From contig JAQTUP010000003.1 in the NCBI GenBank assembly GCA_028707275.1, positions 216,533 to 280,532 on the forward strand: 64,000 nt of DNA, written 5' to 3'. This document shows, in pieces, positions 44,981 through 54,958 of the stretch. The notes below the pieces were generated by a model. That model saw nothing but the letters and a program-made list of their open reading frames with translations. It ran no database searches and was not told where the DNA came from. The translations under genes were made by a program, and so were the position numbers. How positions within the stretch are numbered: position 1 is the first letter of the stretch; each line of letters begins with the position of its first letter. This DNA comes from Gallionella sp. (lineage in GTDB: Bacteria > Pseudomonadota > Gammaproteobacteria > Burkholderiales > Gallionellaceae).

Positions 44981-45613
44981 TCAGTCCTGTTTTTTTGCCT
45001 CTGAATCCCGCATCCCGCATCCCGCATCCTCGATCATTTTAGCCACCGCCGCGATGCCCGCATGGGTTTCGGGGTGGCGCAGGCCGCTGTGCCGGGCGTT
45101 TTCGGGCAATACGATGAGGTGTATCGGGATTCCTGATTCGCCTGTCAGCGTGTAGCTGGGGACCGTCACCTCGCGTCCTCCCAGTCGCGCCCTCCATTCG
45201 CTGTCATCGAATTCAAGCTTGTTCTTGAGCAAAAAGAGCAGCACGGCTTTGGCGTCGTCTGAAAAGAGCATCAGGTTGATGTCAGAATACTGCCCTGCTG
45301 TGCCTCTCAATACCGAGCCTGTCAGATAGGGGTTGAATGCGGCAAGCTGGCGCATGCAGCTCAAGGCTTCATCTCTTAGTTGACGCAAAATGTCCGGATG
45401 ACTGTCGTGCTGGTATAAAACACGGTAGCTGTGCAAGGCCTCTTCCACTTCCTGGTCGCTGGGCAGGTGCTGGGTGTCTTCCGCGCCGAGCTGGCGAGCC
45501 GCCTTGTGTTTTGCAGAGGAGAAGTCTGCGATGCCCGCTTCTGCAATCAGCCGGGCCGCCTGATGCGCCAGCTGTTTGCGCATCAGGTCGCGACTGTGTG
45601 GCTTATGAGTCAT
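44981..45613 (-). CDS. nucleotidyltransferase-like protein of unknown function
   Basis: A 210-residue protein. LTGSVLRGTAGQYSDINLML resembles the GS...SD core of polymerase-beta-type nucleotidyltransferases, although the second acidic residue is not a clear DxD. The N-terminal half is helical. The last 15 residues (DAGCGMRDSEAKKQD) are encoded by a CGCATCC/GAATCC repeat that also occurs in spacers, so the true end may have been altered by repeat insertion. It starts inside the ponA stop (ATGA) and is probably co-transcribed with it. I do not assign a substrate. Confidence 0.6.
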   Translation of the reverse strand: MTHKPHSRDLMRKQLAHQAARLIAEAGIADFSSAKHKAARQLGAEDTQHLPSDQEVEEALHSYRVLYQHDSHPDILRQLRDEALSCMRQLAAFNPYLTGSVLRGTAGQYSDINLMLFSDDAKAVLLFLLKNKLEFDDSEWRARLGGREVTVPSYTLTGESGIPIHLIVLPENARHSGLRHPETHAGIAAVAKMIEDAGCGMRDSEAKKQD

Positions 45614-47916
45614 CAGAGTAATTGATCGTTGATGGTGTCGGCAGGCGCGTCCGGGTCAGCGGGGGCAGCCTGCGGCCCGGGGACATTTTCCTGATAAAAA
45701 TATTCTATCCTCGCGCCGTTTTCGTCCGGATGACCGCTGTCGTTGATGCGAGCCGCGACCATGTTGTCCGGCATGCTGTAGACGGCCTGGGGCACATTCT
45801 TTAAGACCTTTGCCATGTAGCCCATCCATATCGGCAGCGCCGCGCCGCCACCCGTCTCTTTATCGCCCAGGCTGCGTGGCTGGTCGAACCCCATCCATGC
45901 AATACCCACCACGGAGGGTTGAAAGCCGCAAAACCATGCATCGATCGAGTCGCTGGTGGTGCCTGTTTTGCCGGCCAGATCCTGGCGGCCCAGTTGCATG
46001 GCGCGGATGGCCGTGCCGTGTTTGACCACGTCCTGCATCATGCTGACCATGGTGTATGCATTGCGCACGTCGATGACTTGTTCTGCCCCCTCGTTGGCCG
46101 TCACAGGAACGGTCTTGTTGAGGACACGCCCCTGTGCATCTTCGATGCGCTGGATAAAGTAAGGCGTCGTGCGGAATCCGCCGTTTGCGAATACGGAATA
46201 CCCGGTCAGCATCTGCAGGGGTGTGACTGAGCCGGCTCCCAGCGCCATGGTCAGATAAGGCGGATGCTTTTCCGCATCCAGACCGAATTTGGTGATGTAG
46301 TCTTGTGCGTACCTTGGTGTAATGGATTGAAGGATGCGTATCGAAACCATGTTCTTTGATTTGATCAGCGCCTGGCGCATGCGCATGGGGCCTTCGAACT
46401 TGCCGTCATAGTTTTTCGGTTGCCACGGTTCGCTGCCTGTCTGGTCCGTGCCGAACGACAGTGGCCCGTCGTTGATGAGGGTCGCGGGGGTGTAGCCTTT
46501 TTCAAGGGCGGCAGAATAGATGAAAGGCTTGAAACTGGAGCCGGGTTGACGCCAGGCCTGGGTGATGTGGTTGAACTGGTTGTGATTGAAGTCAAAGCCG
46601 CCGATCAGCGCATAGATCGCGCCATCTTGCGGGCTGCCTGATACAAAGGCGGATTCGACCTGGGGAAGTTGGCTGATTTGCCAGATACCCTTGTCGTTTT
46701 TTTGCACCCTGATGATGGAACCCGCCACGATGCGCAGATTGAGCGCAACCTTGTTGCTTAACGCGCGCTGGGCGAAGCGCAGGGCTTCCCCGCTGATGGT
46801 GATCCGCTCGCCCCCCTTGCAATAGGCCTGTATCTGTGTGGCAGAGGCCGACAGCACTACGGCGGGCAGCAAATCATCGTTGTCAGTCGTATCCTGTAAC
46901 GCTTCCTCCAGATACTCTTCGCTGCTATCCTTTTGCAAGTCGACGAAGTGTTCCGGGCCGCGATAGCCGTGACGGCGATCATATTCGAGCACACCCTTGC
47001 GAACCGCCTCATAGGCGGCCAGCTGATCCTGCTGGCGGATGGTGGTGTAAACCTTGAACCCTTGTGTGTAAGTATTCTCCTGGTATTTGTCATAAACGGC
47101 CTGCCTTACCATTTCGTTCAGGTAATCTGATTTGACCGAAAATTCCTGGTTGCCATGTTTTGTGTTAAGCGGTTGATTCTGAGCGATTTTATATTCGGCA
47201 TCGTCAATTAAATGCAATTCGTGCATGCGCCGCAAAACGTACATCTGGCGCAGCTTGGCGCGTTTCGGGTTGACGACGGGATTGAAACTGGAGGGGGCTT
47301 TGGGAAGGCCTGCCAGCATGGCGGCTTCGGCCAAGGAAATTTGACTGAGCGATTTGCCGAAATAAATTTGTGAAGCAGCCGCAAAACCGTAGGAGCGCTG
47401 TCCGAGATAAATCTGGTTTATGTATAGCTGCAGGATGTCGTCTTTGGAAAGATAGTGTTCGATTTTGAATGCGAGCAACATCTCGTTGAATTTACGCGTG
47501 AAGGTCTTTTCCTTGGACAGAAAGAAGTTGCGCGCAACTTGCATGGTGATGGTGCTCGCGCCTTGTTTGGTGCCGCCTGCGGTAAAATTTGAAAGCGCAG
47601 CGCGCAATACGCCCATGTAATCAACGCCGCCGTGTTGATAAAAGCGATCGTCTTCAGCCGCGAGAATCGCGTTCTTCATAACTTCCGGAACGTCTGAAAT
47701 TTTCACCAGTGCGCGGCGTTCCTCGCCAAATTCACCCAGCAGTATGCCTTCGGCGCTGTAGATACGCAGCGGCACTTTTGGATGGTAGTCGGTGAGCACT
47801 TCCAGGGACGGCAAGGTAGGGTAAGTCAACATAACCGCCATGCCCAGCAACAACAGGGGCAGTGAAAGCAGCGTGATTGTCAGAATAACGGGGAGCAGCC
47901 AGCGACGTGTGGGCAT
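45613..47916 (-). CDS. mrcA: bifunctional penicillin-binding protein 1A
   Basis: A 767-residue class A PBP. One transmembrane helix lies at residues 6-30. The GT51 glycosyltransferase has EDDRFYQHGGVDYMG with the catalytic glutamate, and QGASTITMQVARNFFLS. An OB-like domain is inserted around 300-420. The transpeptidase has PGSSFKPF (active serine), SKN and KTGTTSD. ATG 47916 is preferred; a TTG at 47931 would add five residues. The gene is divergent from pilM, the usual arrangement in betaproteobacteria. Confidence 0.96.
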   Translation of the reverse strand: MPTRRWLLPVILTITLLSLPLLLLGMAVMLTYPTLPSLEVLTDYHPKVPLRIYSAEGILLGEFGEERRALVKISDVPEVMKNAILAAEDDRFYQHGGVDYMGVLRAALSNFTAGGTKQGASTITMQVARNFFLSKEKTFTRKFNEMLLAFKIEHYLSKDDILQLYINQIYLGQRSYGFAAASQIYFGKSLSQISLAEAAMLAGLPKAPSSFNPVVNPKRAKLRQMYVLRRMHELHLIDDAEYKIAQNQPLNTKHGNQEFSVKSDYLNEMVRQAVYDKYQENTYTQGFKVYTTIRQQDQLAAYEAVRKGVLEYDRRHGYRGPEHFVDLQKDSSEEYLEEALQDTTDNDDLLPAVVLSASATQIQAYCKGGERITISGEALRFAQRALSNKVALNLRIVAGSIIRVQKNDKGIWQISQLPQVESAFVSGSPQDGAIYALIGGFDFNHNQFNHITQAWRQPGSSFKPFIYSAALEKGYTPATLINDGPLSFGTDQTGSEPWQPKNYDGKFEGPMRMRQALIKSKNMVSIRILQSITPRYAQDYITKFGLDAEKHPPYLTMALGAGSVTPLQMLTGYSVFANGGFRTTPYFIQRIEDAQGRVLNKTVPVTANEGAEQVIDVRNAYTMVSMMQDVVKHGTAIRAMQLGRQDLAGKTGTTSDSIDAWFCGFQPSVVGIAWMGFDQPRSLGDKETGGGAALPIWMGYMAKVLKNVPQAVYSMPDNMVAARINDSGHPDENGARIEYFYQENVPGPQAAPADPDAPADTINDQLL

Positions 47917-48070
47917 TGAATAATTGTTCAAAAATAATTAATAGTGGTATCGTTCAACAAGCGCGGGAATTATACGAGAAAATCGCCTCTCTTTTATAAA
48001 TCGCCTTTACAGTGCTCATAGTTGTTGTTAGGATTTCAAACACTTTATATGAAAAAGCTCCGGACGGACT

Positions 48071-49171
48071 ATGCTTAAAGTAAATTTCGATACATTTCTG
48101 GATTTTCTCCAGACAAAAACACCACCGCTGATTGGCGTGGATATTAGCTCGTCGTCCGTCAAGCTGGTAGAACTCAGCACGGCTCCAAACAATACAGGTT
48201 ATATCGTCGAGCGATATGCTATCGAGGCGCTGCCAAAAGATGCTGTCAGTGATGGCAATATCAACAATCTGGACGCGCTGGCAGAAACCTTGCAGCGGGC
48301 GTGGAAGCGTATGGGGACCAAAATCAAAAACGTCAGCGTCGCGCTGCCGGCTGCCGCCGTCATTACGAAAAAAATATTGCTGCCGGCTGACATGCGCGAA
48401 GAAGATCTGGAATTTCTTGTCGAATCAGAGGCCAACCAATACATCCCTTTCGCGCTCGATGAGGTGAATCTTGATTTTCAGGTGCTGGGATCCTCTGCGG
48501 GCAATGCGGCTGAAGTCGAAGTCCTGTTGGCAGCTTCGCGCAAGGCCAACGTGGAGGATAGGGTTGCGGCAGCCCAGGCGGCAGGTCTTAAAGTCGTCGT
48601 CGTCGATGTCGAACCATATGCGGCCGAAACTGCCTTTTCGCAAATAAGGGCGCAGCTTCCCGATTCCGCTGAAGACAAGTGCGTTGCTCTGATCGATATC
48701 GGTGCGACTGTGATGAATGTGAATGTGCTGCGCAACGGACAGTCTATTTATACCCGGGATCAGCAAATAGGCGGCGAGCAACTGACGCAACAGATTCAGG
48801 CTCTTTTCGGCCTTTCTGCCGAGCAAGCTGAGTCGGGCAAGCGCAATGGCGGGTTGCCGGATAATTATGAGACTGACGTGTTGTCGCCATTCCGTGAAAA
48901 TCTGGTGATGGAAATCGCCCGCGCACTCCAATTCTTTTTTACCTCATCACAATACAACGAAGTCGACTATATCGTTCTGGCAGGTGGTTGCGCGGTTTTA
49001 CCCGGCCTGGACGATGCAGTGGCGACCCGTACTCAGGTAAGCACCATGGTGGCTAATCCATTTGCATTGATGGCCTTGTCCGGCAAAATAAAGCCCCGTC
49101 AGTTGCAAACGGATGCGCCGGCCTTGATTGTTGCCTGTGGTTTGGCTATGCGGAGGTTTGACCTGTCATGA
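48071..49171 (+). CDS. pilM: type IV pilus assembly protein PilM
   Basis: A 366-residue actin-like ATPase that forms a cytoplasmic ring under the type IV pilus inner-membrane complex and binds the PilN tail. PPLIGVDISSSSVKLVELS holds the first phosphate loop and IDIGATVMNVNVL the second; LAGGCAVLPGLDD is the adenosine motif. It starts the pilMNOPQ operon and overlaps pilN by ATGA. Confidence 0.95.
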   Translation: MLKVNFDTFLDFLQTKTPPLIGVDISSSSVKLVELSTAPNNTGYIVERYAIEALPKDAVSDGNINNLDALAETLQRAWKRMGTKIKNVSVALPAAAVITKKILLPADMREEDLEFLVESEANQYIPFALDEVNLDFQVLGSSAGNAAEVEVLLAASRKANVEDRVAAAQAAGLKVVVVDVEPYAAETAFSQIRAQLPDSAEDKCVALIDIGATVMNVNVLRNGQSIYTRDQQIGGEQLTQQIQALFGLSAEQAESGKRNGGLPDNYETDVLSPFRENLVMEIARALQFFFTSSQYNEVDYIVLAGGCAVLPGLDDAVATRTQVSTMVANPFALMALSGKIKPRQLQTDAPALIVACGLAMRRFDLS

Positions 49172-49749
49172 TACGCATCAATTTACTGCCGCACCGCGAG
49201 GAAAAGCGAAAATCCAAACAAAATCAGTTCATCATTCTGAGCGTGATCTCTTTGCTGCTGGGGGTGTTAATCTGGGGCCTTGTGCACGTGGCGATCGGTG
49301 CGCAAATATCAAACCAGGAACGGCGCAATGCCTATTTGAAACAAGAAACTGACATTTTGGACAAGCAGATAGGTGAAATCAAGAAATTACGCGAACAGAC
49401 CAAATCTTTGCTGGAGCGTAAGGACGCTGTCGAAAAGCTGCAAAACGATCGTGCCCGCGTGGTTCATTTGATGGATCAGATGCTGCGCATTTTGCCGGAT
49501 GGGGTGCACATCAAGTCGATCAAACAGAGCGGTGATTCGATTGATCTGGTGGGCTATGCCCAGTCCAATGCACGGGTGTCGACCCTGATGAGAGCGATCG
49601 AAGATTCTGTGTGGCTGGAGTCCCCCAAGCTGGTGGAAATTCATGCCTCCACGGCGAATGGCGCCCGGCTGAATGAGTTTTCCCTGAATTTCAACTTGAC
49701 AAAATCGACTGGTTTAGACGCTGACAAGCTCGTTGATGGAAAGAATTAG
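49168..49749 (+). CDS. pilN: type IV pilus assembly protein PilN
   Basis: A 193-residue bitopic inner-membrane protein. The N-terminal IRINLLPHRE is the conserved PilM-binding motif. One helix (about residues 20-42) is followed by a coiled coil and a ferredoxin-like periplasmic domain. It pairs with PilO, encoded five bases downstream. Confidence 0.94.
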   Translation: MIRINLLPHREEKRKSKQNQFIILSVISLLLGVLIWGLVHVAIGAQISNQERRNAYLKQETDILDKQIGEIKKLREQTKSLLERKDAVEKLQNDRARVVHLMDQMLRILPDGVHIKSIKQSGDSIDLVGYAQSNARVSTLMRAIEDSVWLESPKLVEIHASTANGARLNEFSLNFNLTKSTGLDADKLVDGKN

Positions 49750-49754
49750 GTGTC

Positions 49755-50381
49755 ATGATGAATTTAGATGATCTGAAAAGCCTCAATCCAAAAACACCGG
49801 GAGCCTGGCCCTGGGCGGCGAAGCTGATTGCTTTCGGGACAATATTTATCAGTGTGGTGGTGGCAGGTGCGCTGATGGACTGGCAGGATCAATGGGCGAA
49901 TCTGCAAACTTCAAAAGACGAAGAGGGCGTGCTCAAGGACAAGTTTATGTCCAAGAAGGCTCAGGCTGTTAATCTGGATCTGATCAAGAAACAGCTGCAT
50001 GAAACGCAGGAGTCGTTTGGTGCACTGCTCAAGCAATTACCCAACAAATCTGAAATGGATGCCCTGTTGACGGATATTAATCAGGCAGGTCTGGGGCGCG
50101 GTTTACAGTTTGAATTTTTCCGTCCGGGTGCCGAGGTCATACAGGGTTCATTCGCCGAGCAGCCCATTGCCATCAAGGTGATCGGCAGCTATGACGACCT
50201 GGGAAGATTCGCCAGCGATATTTCCAAGCTGCCACGGATTGTGACGCTGAATGATATTTCTATTTCCCCTGCCGGTGGTGCATTGGCTATGGATGCGGTC
50301 GCGAAGACCTTCCGCTATCTTGATGAAGAAGAACTTGCCTCGCAAAAGAAGTCTGACAAGTCAGCAGGAGCAAAGAAATGA
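49755..50381 (+). CDS. pilO: type IV pilus assembly protein PilO
   Basis: A 208-residue bitopic protein that forms heterodimers with PilN. A short N-terminus (LDDLKSLNPKTPGAWPWAAK) precedes the helix at about 23-42, a coiled coil (about 45-100) and a periplasmic ferredoxin-like domain. Two adjacent ATG codons (49755 and 49758) could start it. The lysine-rich C-terminus is unremarkable. It overlaps pilP by ATGA. Confidence 0.93.
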   Translation: MMNLDDLKSLNPKTPGAWPWAAKLIAFGTIFISVVVAGALMDWQDQWANLQTSKDEEGVLKDKFMSKKAQAVNLDLIKKQLHETQESFGALLKQLPNKSEMDALLTDINQAGLGRGLQFEFFRPGAEVIQGSFAEQPIAIKVIGSYDDLGRFASDISKLPRIVTLNDISISPAGGALAMDAVAKTFRYLDEEELASQKKSDKSAGAKK

Positions 50382-50899
50382 AGCTAATCTATCTGGCACT
50401 TGCCTGTGTATTGCTCAGCGGCTGTGGTGGCGAGGAGTTTCAGGATTTGCATGACTTTGTAAAAGATTCCGGCGTGAACTTGCGCGGAAAAATCCCGCCT
50501 CCGCCCAGCATCAAGCTCTACGAGCCTTTTGCCTATGATAATGACAAGAGCCTGTCAGATCCCTTCAAGCCACGCAAGCCGGAAGCCGCCTCCAGTATGG
50601 CTCGCGGAGAAAATGAACCTGATCTTAATCGTCCTAAGGAATCATTGGAAGATTTTCCATTGGACAGCCTGAAAATGGTGGGTTATGTGTATAAGGCCAA
50701 AGTCGGCTATGCAGTTGTTCGAGCTCCCGACCAGAAGTTGTACCAGGTCAAGGTGGGTAATTACCTGGGAACTAATTTTGGCCAGATTAAGAAATTATCC
50801 GACACGGAGATCGTGATTAAAGAGGTGGTACAAGACAGTACCGGTGACTGGTCTGAACGTTTGAGCAGTCTGCAATTGTTGAATGAGATTAAGGAGTAA
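50378..50899 (+). CDS. pilP: type IV pilus lipoprotein PilP
   Basis: A 173-residue lipoprotein. The lipobox LLSGC places the lipidated cysteine at C16. A disordered linker follows, then the beta-sandwich domain (DSLKMVGYVYKAKVGYAVV) that contacts PilQ. It links the PilNO inner-membrane complex to the secretin encoded next. Confidence 0.93.
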   Translation: MKLIYLALACVLLSGCGGEEFQDLHDFVKDSGVNLRGKIPPPPSIKLYEPFAYDNDKSLSDPFKPRKPEAASSMARGENEPDLNRPKESLEDFPLDSLKMVGYVYKAKVGYAVVRAPDQKLYQVKVGNYLGTNFGQIKKLSDTEIVIKEVVQDSTGDWSERLSSLQLLNEIKE

Positions 50900-50903
50900 C
50901 GCA

Positions 50904-53144
50904 ATGGGACAAGACATGACTGGAATTCATCTGCCATCCCCGTCAGGGGTCGTCGGTTATTTCAAGTGTATTTCGCGGGTTCAAGGTGCTCTGCTGGGTT
51001 TGTTGATGGCTGTCGGCACGGTGCATGCCGCAGAACAAAATAAAATCACTGCACTGAGCGTTTCCGATTCAGGTTCGGGCAACACCGTGATCAAGGTGGA
51101 ACTGAGCGAACCGATGAGCAATCCGCCTGCCGGATTCGCCATCAACACGCCGCCCCGCATTGCTTTGGATTTTCCTAATACCGAGAATGCGCTGGGCAGA
51201 ACGGCTCAGGAGTTCTCCATGGGAGATTTGCGCAGTGCCAATATCGTTCAGGCTGGGGCGCGCACTCGTCTGGTGGTTAATCTGAATCAGATGCTGGCAT
51301 ACGAGACAAAGACAGAGGGCAGCAGCGTTCTGATTACCCTGCATGCAAAACCTGCAACTCAGACGGCTGTCGCTGACACTTCACGTTTTGCCGATGAACG
51401 CAAGGGTGCGCAGAAACACACACTGAGCGAGCTGGATTTCCGGCGTGGAAAAAATGGCGAAGCGCGCATTGAGGTGGATCTGTCAGACCCTGGCGTGGGA
51501 ATCGACATCCACCGTCAGGGGACCAAGTTGGTCGTCGATTTTCTTAAAACAAATTTGCCGCGCAAGTTGCAACGCAAGCTTGATGTCATCGATTTTGCAA
51601 CACCTGTGCAGACTGTCGATACTTTTGCTCAGGGAGACAACATCCATATGGTGATTGAGCCCAAAGGAATGTGGGAGCATGCTGCCTATCAAACCGACAA
51701 TAAATTTATCATCGAAGTGAAGCCTGTTGTAGAGGATGTCGAAAAACAGGTCAAGGTCGGGTATGTGGGCGAAAAGCTGACACTCAATTTCCAGGGTATT
51801 TCAGTGCGCGAGGCATTGAATGTGATTGCCGACTTTACTGAACTCAATATGGTGATCAGCGACAGCGTGACGGGTAACCTGACCTTGCGCCTCAAAGATG
51901 TTCCCTGGGATCAGGCGCTGGATATCATCCTGAAAAGCCGTGGCCTTGCGATGCGCAAAAATGGAAACGTGATCCAGGTAGCCCCTATGGGTGAACTGGC
52001 GGCCACAGAGAAGAATGACCTGACGGCACGTCAGGAAATTTCCGAGCTGGAAGAGTTGCGTACGGAAAGCTTTCAGTTGGGTTATGCAAAAGCCGCCGAT
52101 GCTGCCGAAATCCTGTCGGGTAAAGGCGCTGTAAAATCAAGTACAGAGCAGGTTGATGTGACGCCCGATGCAACGGCCGGATCCGCCAAAGCTGCGGCCA
52201 CTGCAGCGGCGGCAAAGGCATCTGCCTCTCCGAGTATTTTGTCGAGTCGCGGCAGTGCAATGGCCGATGTGCGGACCAATACTTTGTTCGTCAAGGACAT
52301 CCCATCGCGTCTGGAAGACGTTCGCAGGATGTTGAAACTCATTGATGTACCTGCCAAACAGGTGTTGATCGAGGCGCGTGTGGTCGAAGCAAATGCCGGA
52401 TTTGCCAGAAATCTGGGTGTCAGGTTGGGTTATAACAACAGCGCTGCCGTGCCGGGTGCAAATGGTGGTGCAAATGGCATCACGGGTCTCCGTGGCGGGC
52501 TCGTTGCGATCGGCGCCGGAGGCTCAGTGATAACGCCGAGCACGGGGAATGTCAATTTGCCGGTGACCGGGGGGTCGGGAACATTTCAGTTTTCCCTGTT
52601 TAATGCTGCGGCGACCAAGGTGCTGGGCATTGAGCTGACAGCCATGGAGTCGGATGATCAGGGCAAGATCATTTCGAGTCCGCGTGTATTGAGCGCCGAC
52701 AACGACAAGGACTGGGCCGTCATCGAACAGGGCGAAGAAATTCCCTACGTCGTCGGTGTGGCCAGTGCTAACAGTGTGGTCTATACAACGACATATAAAA
52801 AAGCGCTGTTGAGACTGGGGGTCAAAACCAGAATTACTCCGGACAACAATGTCGATATGACGGTGGAGGTTAACAAGGACTCGCGCGGTACGACGACCGG
52901 GTCAGGGGTAGCGATCAATACCAACAAGGTGGTGACCAAGGTTCTGGTCGAAAATGGCGGGACGGTGGTGATAGGCGGCGTCTACAAGCAGAATGATGCG
53001 ACTATTGTTAACCAGGTTCCCCTGTTGGGTGATATTCCGGTACTGGGGTATCTGTTCAAGAGCAAAGCTGTTTCGACAGTCAAGAACGAACTGCTGATTT
53101 TCCTGACACCGAAAATTTTGCAGGATTCTCTGAATATTCACTAA
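50904..53144 (+). CDS. pilQ: type IV pilus secretin PilQ
   Basis: A 746-residue outer-membrane secretin. A signal peptide of about 45 residues ends near VHAAEQNK. Two AMIN domains (about 50-270) bind peptidoglycan, then the STN/N0 domain (VSVREALNVIADFTELNMV region), N1, and the secretin core with VLIEARVVEANAGFARNLG and VPLLGDIPVLGYLFKS at the end. An alanine-rich segment (about 410-440) lies before N1. AAGGAG at 50891-50896 is the ribosome-binding site. A terminator follows at 53173-53194. Confidence 0.95.
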   Translation: MGQDMTGIHLPSPSGVVGYFKCISRVQGALLGLLMAVGTVHAAEQNKITALSVSDSGSGNTVIKVELSEPMSNPPAGFAINTPPRIALDFPNTENALGRTAQEFSMGDLRSANIVQAGARTRLVVNLNQMLAYETKTEGSSVLITLHAKPATQTAVADTSRFADERKGAQKHTLSELDFRRGKNGEARIEVDLSDPGVGIDIHRQGTKLVVDFLKTNLPRKLQRKLDVIDFATPVQTVDTFAQGDNIHMVIEPKGMWEHAAYQTDNKFIIEVKPVVEDVEKQVKVGYVGEKLTLNFQGISVREALNVIADFTELNMVISDSVTGNLTLRLKDVPWDQALDIILKSRGLAMRKNGNVIQVAPMGELAATEKNDLTARQEISELEELRTESFQLGYAKAADAAEILSGKGAVKSSTEQVDVTPDATAGSAKAAATAAAAKASASPSILSSRGSAMADVRTNTLFVKDIPSRLEDVRRMLKLIDVPAKQVLIEARVVEANAGFARNLGVRLGYNNSAAVPGANGGANGITGLRGGLVAIGAGGSVITPSTGNVNLPVTGGSGTFQFSLFNAAATKVLGIELTAMESDDQGKIISSPRVLSADNDKDWAVIEQGEEIPYVVGVASANSVVYTTTYKKALLRLGVKTRITPDNNVDMTVEVNKDSRGTTTGSGVAINTNKVVTKVLVENGGTVVIGGVYKQNDATIVNQVPLLGDIPVLGYLFKSKAVSTVKNELLIFLTPKILQDSLNIH

Positions 53145-53172
53145 TATTTGTTACGGTATGAACAGCATCAAG

Positions 53173-53194
53173 GCCCGGCTCAGTCCGGGCTTTT
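53173..53194 (+). terminator. intrinsic terminator after pilQ
   Basis: GCCCGG and CCGGGC pair around CTCAGT, followed by TTTT and further T-rich sequence. It lies 28 bases after the pilQ stop and 20 bases before the aroK start. Confidence 0.75.
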
Positions 53195-53215
53195 GATTTA
53201 ACCGTTTGGTGTACT

Positions 53216-53779
53216 ATGCAAAACAGTCTTATGAACAGCACGCGAAAATGTCAGTCAGGTAACCTGATTCTGGTCGGCATGATGGGGTCAGGCAAGACCA
53301 CCATGGGGCGAGTTTTGGCCAAACATATGAACCTCGTGTTTGTCGACAGCGACGAGGAAATTCAGTTTCGTACCGGGGTCACGATTCCGCATATCTTCGA
53401 TGTGGAGGGTGAACCCGGGTTTCGTCAGCGTGAAACCGACGCGCTGGCGGCGCTGGTCAGTCGTGATGGACAGGTGTTGGCTACGGGCGGCGGCGCCGTG
53501 CTGGCGGAAGAAAATCGTAAGATGTTGCAACAAAATGGCATCGTGATTTACTTGAAGGCGGGGGTGCATGATTTGTGGCTGCGTACCCGCAATGACAAGA
53601 ACCGCCCGCTGCTACAGACGGGTAATTTACATGCCAGGCTGGCAGAGCTGTTGAATCAGCGGGATGCACTCTATCAACAGGTGGCGGACATTGTGATGCC
53701 GACTGGCCGACAGAGTGTGCATGCGCTGATGCTGAAACTGGTGGGCGAAATTGAAGCCTACCGGAAAAATAACCCATAA
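53216..53779 (+). CDS. aroK: shikimate kinase
   Basis: A 187-residue NMP-kinase-like enzyme that phosphorylates shikimate at C3. The P-loop is GMMGSGKTTMGR. FVDSDEEIQ and GEPGFRQRETDAL bind shikimate, and TGGGAVL is the second substrate loop. It starts at ATG 53216 (an in-frame ATG at 53231 is possible). Aromatic precursors made by aroK and aroB feed chorismate, also the substrate of the pigment chorismatase. Confidence 0.94.
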   Translation: MQNSLMNSTRKCQSGNLILVGMMGSGKTTMGRVLAKHMNLVFVDSDEEIQFRTGVTIPHIFDVEGEPGFRQRETDALAALVSRDGQVLATGGGAVLAEENRKMLQQNGIVIYLKAGVHDLWLRTRNDKNRPLLQTGNLHARLAELLNQRDALYQQVADIVMPTGRQSVHALMLKLVGEIEAYRKNNP

Positions 53780-53869
53780 ATAACTAAAACACGGCCCACG
53801 AAAATCTGAAACAAAAGGTTGTGTGGTTATTGTGGAGAGTTCGTAGCATCTTTTTAACAAAGATAAATT

Positions 53870-54958
53870 ATGCAAACATTGACAGTAGGATTGAGTGAAC
53901 GCAGTTATCCTATACACATAGGATCAGGTTTGCTGGCAAACGCGGAATTGTTAGTGGCGCATCTGCCGACGAAACGTGCGGCGATTGTAAGCAACACGAC
54001 GGTGGCGCCACTGTATTTGAAGCGCTTGCAGGACACCTTGCAGGCAATTGGTGTTGAAAGTGTGCCGATTATTTTGCCAGATGGTGAGGTATATAAGACA
54101 GCCGACACCCTGAATTTGATCTACGATGCCCTGTTGATTCATCGCTGCGAACGCAGCACGCCGCTGATCGCGCTGGGCGGCGGCGTGATCGGCGATATGA
54201 CGGGGTATGCGGCGGCGACTTATTTGCGTGGCGTCCCGTTTATTCAGATACCGACAACCTTGCTCTCCCAGGTCGATTCATCGGTGGGTGGCAAGACCGG
54301 CATCAATCATCCGCTGGGTAAAAATATGATAGGCGCATTCTATCAGCCACGGGTGGTGCTGGCGGATATTTCCACCCTGAACACCTTGTCTGACAAGGAA
54401 TTGTCCGCCGGGCTGGCCGAGGTTATCAAGTATGGCCTGATCCGTGATCTGCCGTTCCTCGAATGGCTGGAACAAAACATGGATAAGCTGCTGGCGCGTG
54501 ATACGGATGCGTTGCAATACGCTGTGACGCGCAGCTGCCAGAACAAGGCAGAGGTGGTGGCTCTGGACGAGCGGGAGAGTGGTGAGCGCGCCCTGCTGAA
54601 TCTGGGTCATACCTTCGGCCATGCGATCGAGTCCGGCATGGGCTATGGCGTCTGGCTGCACGGTGAAGGTGTGGCTGCCGGAACGGTCATGGCAGCCGAT
54701 TTGTCGCAGCGGATGGGATGGATCAGCGAGCAGGATGTGGCGCGTATACGCACATTGTTTCAGCGTGCAGGATTGCCAGTGGCCGGACCGGCCTTAGGCA
54801 TAGAGATTTATCTGCATCTGATGGGCATGGATAAAAAGGTTGAAGGAGGCAAGATGCGTTTCGTTTTACTCAAGACCATCGGTCACGCCGTCATTTGCGC
54901 AGATGTGCCGGAAGATTTGTTACGACAAACTTTAAAAGCATGCATTAAATATGACTGA
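53870..54958 (+). CDS. aroB: 3-dehydroquinate synthase
   Basis: A 362-residue NAD- and metal-dependent enzyme of the shikimate pathway. Typical blocks are LPDGEVYKT, the NAD site [38 protein letters not shown] and the metal ligands in [12 protein letters not shown]. The length is normal. It overlaps dgt by eight bases. Confidence 0.96.
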   Translation: MQTLTVGLSERSYPIHIGSGLLANAELLVAHLPTKRAAIVSNTTVAPLYLKRLQDTLQAIGVESVPIILPDGEVYKTADTLNLIYDALLIHRCERSTPLIALGGGVIGDMTGYAAATYLRGVPFIQIPTTLLSQVDSSVGGKTGINHPLGKNMIGAFYQPRVVLADISTLNTLSDKELSAGLAEVIKYGLIRDLPFLEWLEQNMDKLLARDTDALQYAVTRSCQNKAEVVALDERESGERALLNLGHTFGHAIESGMGYGVWLHGEGVAAGTVMAADLSQRMGWISEQDVARIRTLFQRAGLPVAGPALGIEIYLHLMGMDKKVEGGKMRFVLLKTIGHAVICADVPEDLLRQTLKACIKYD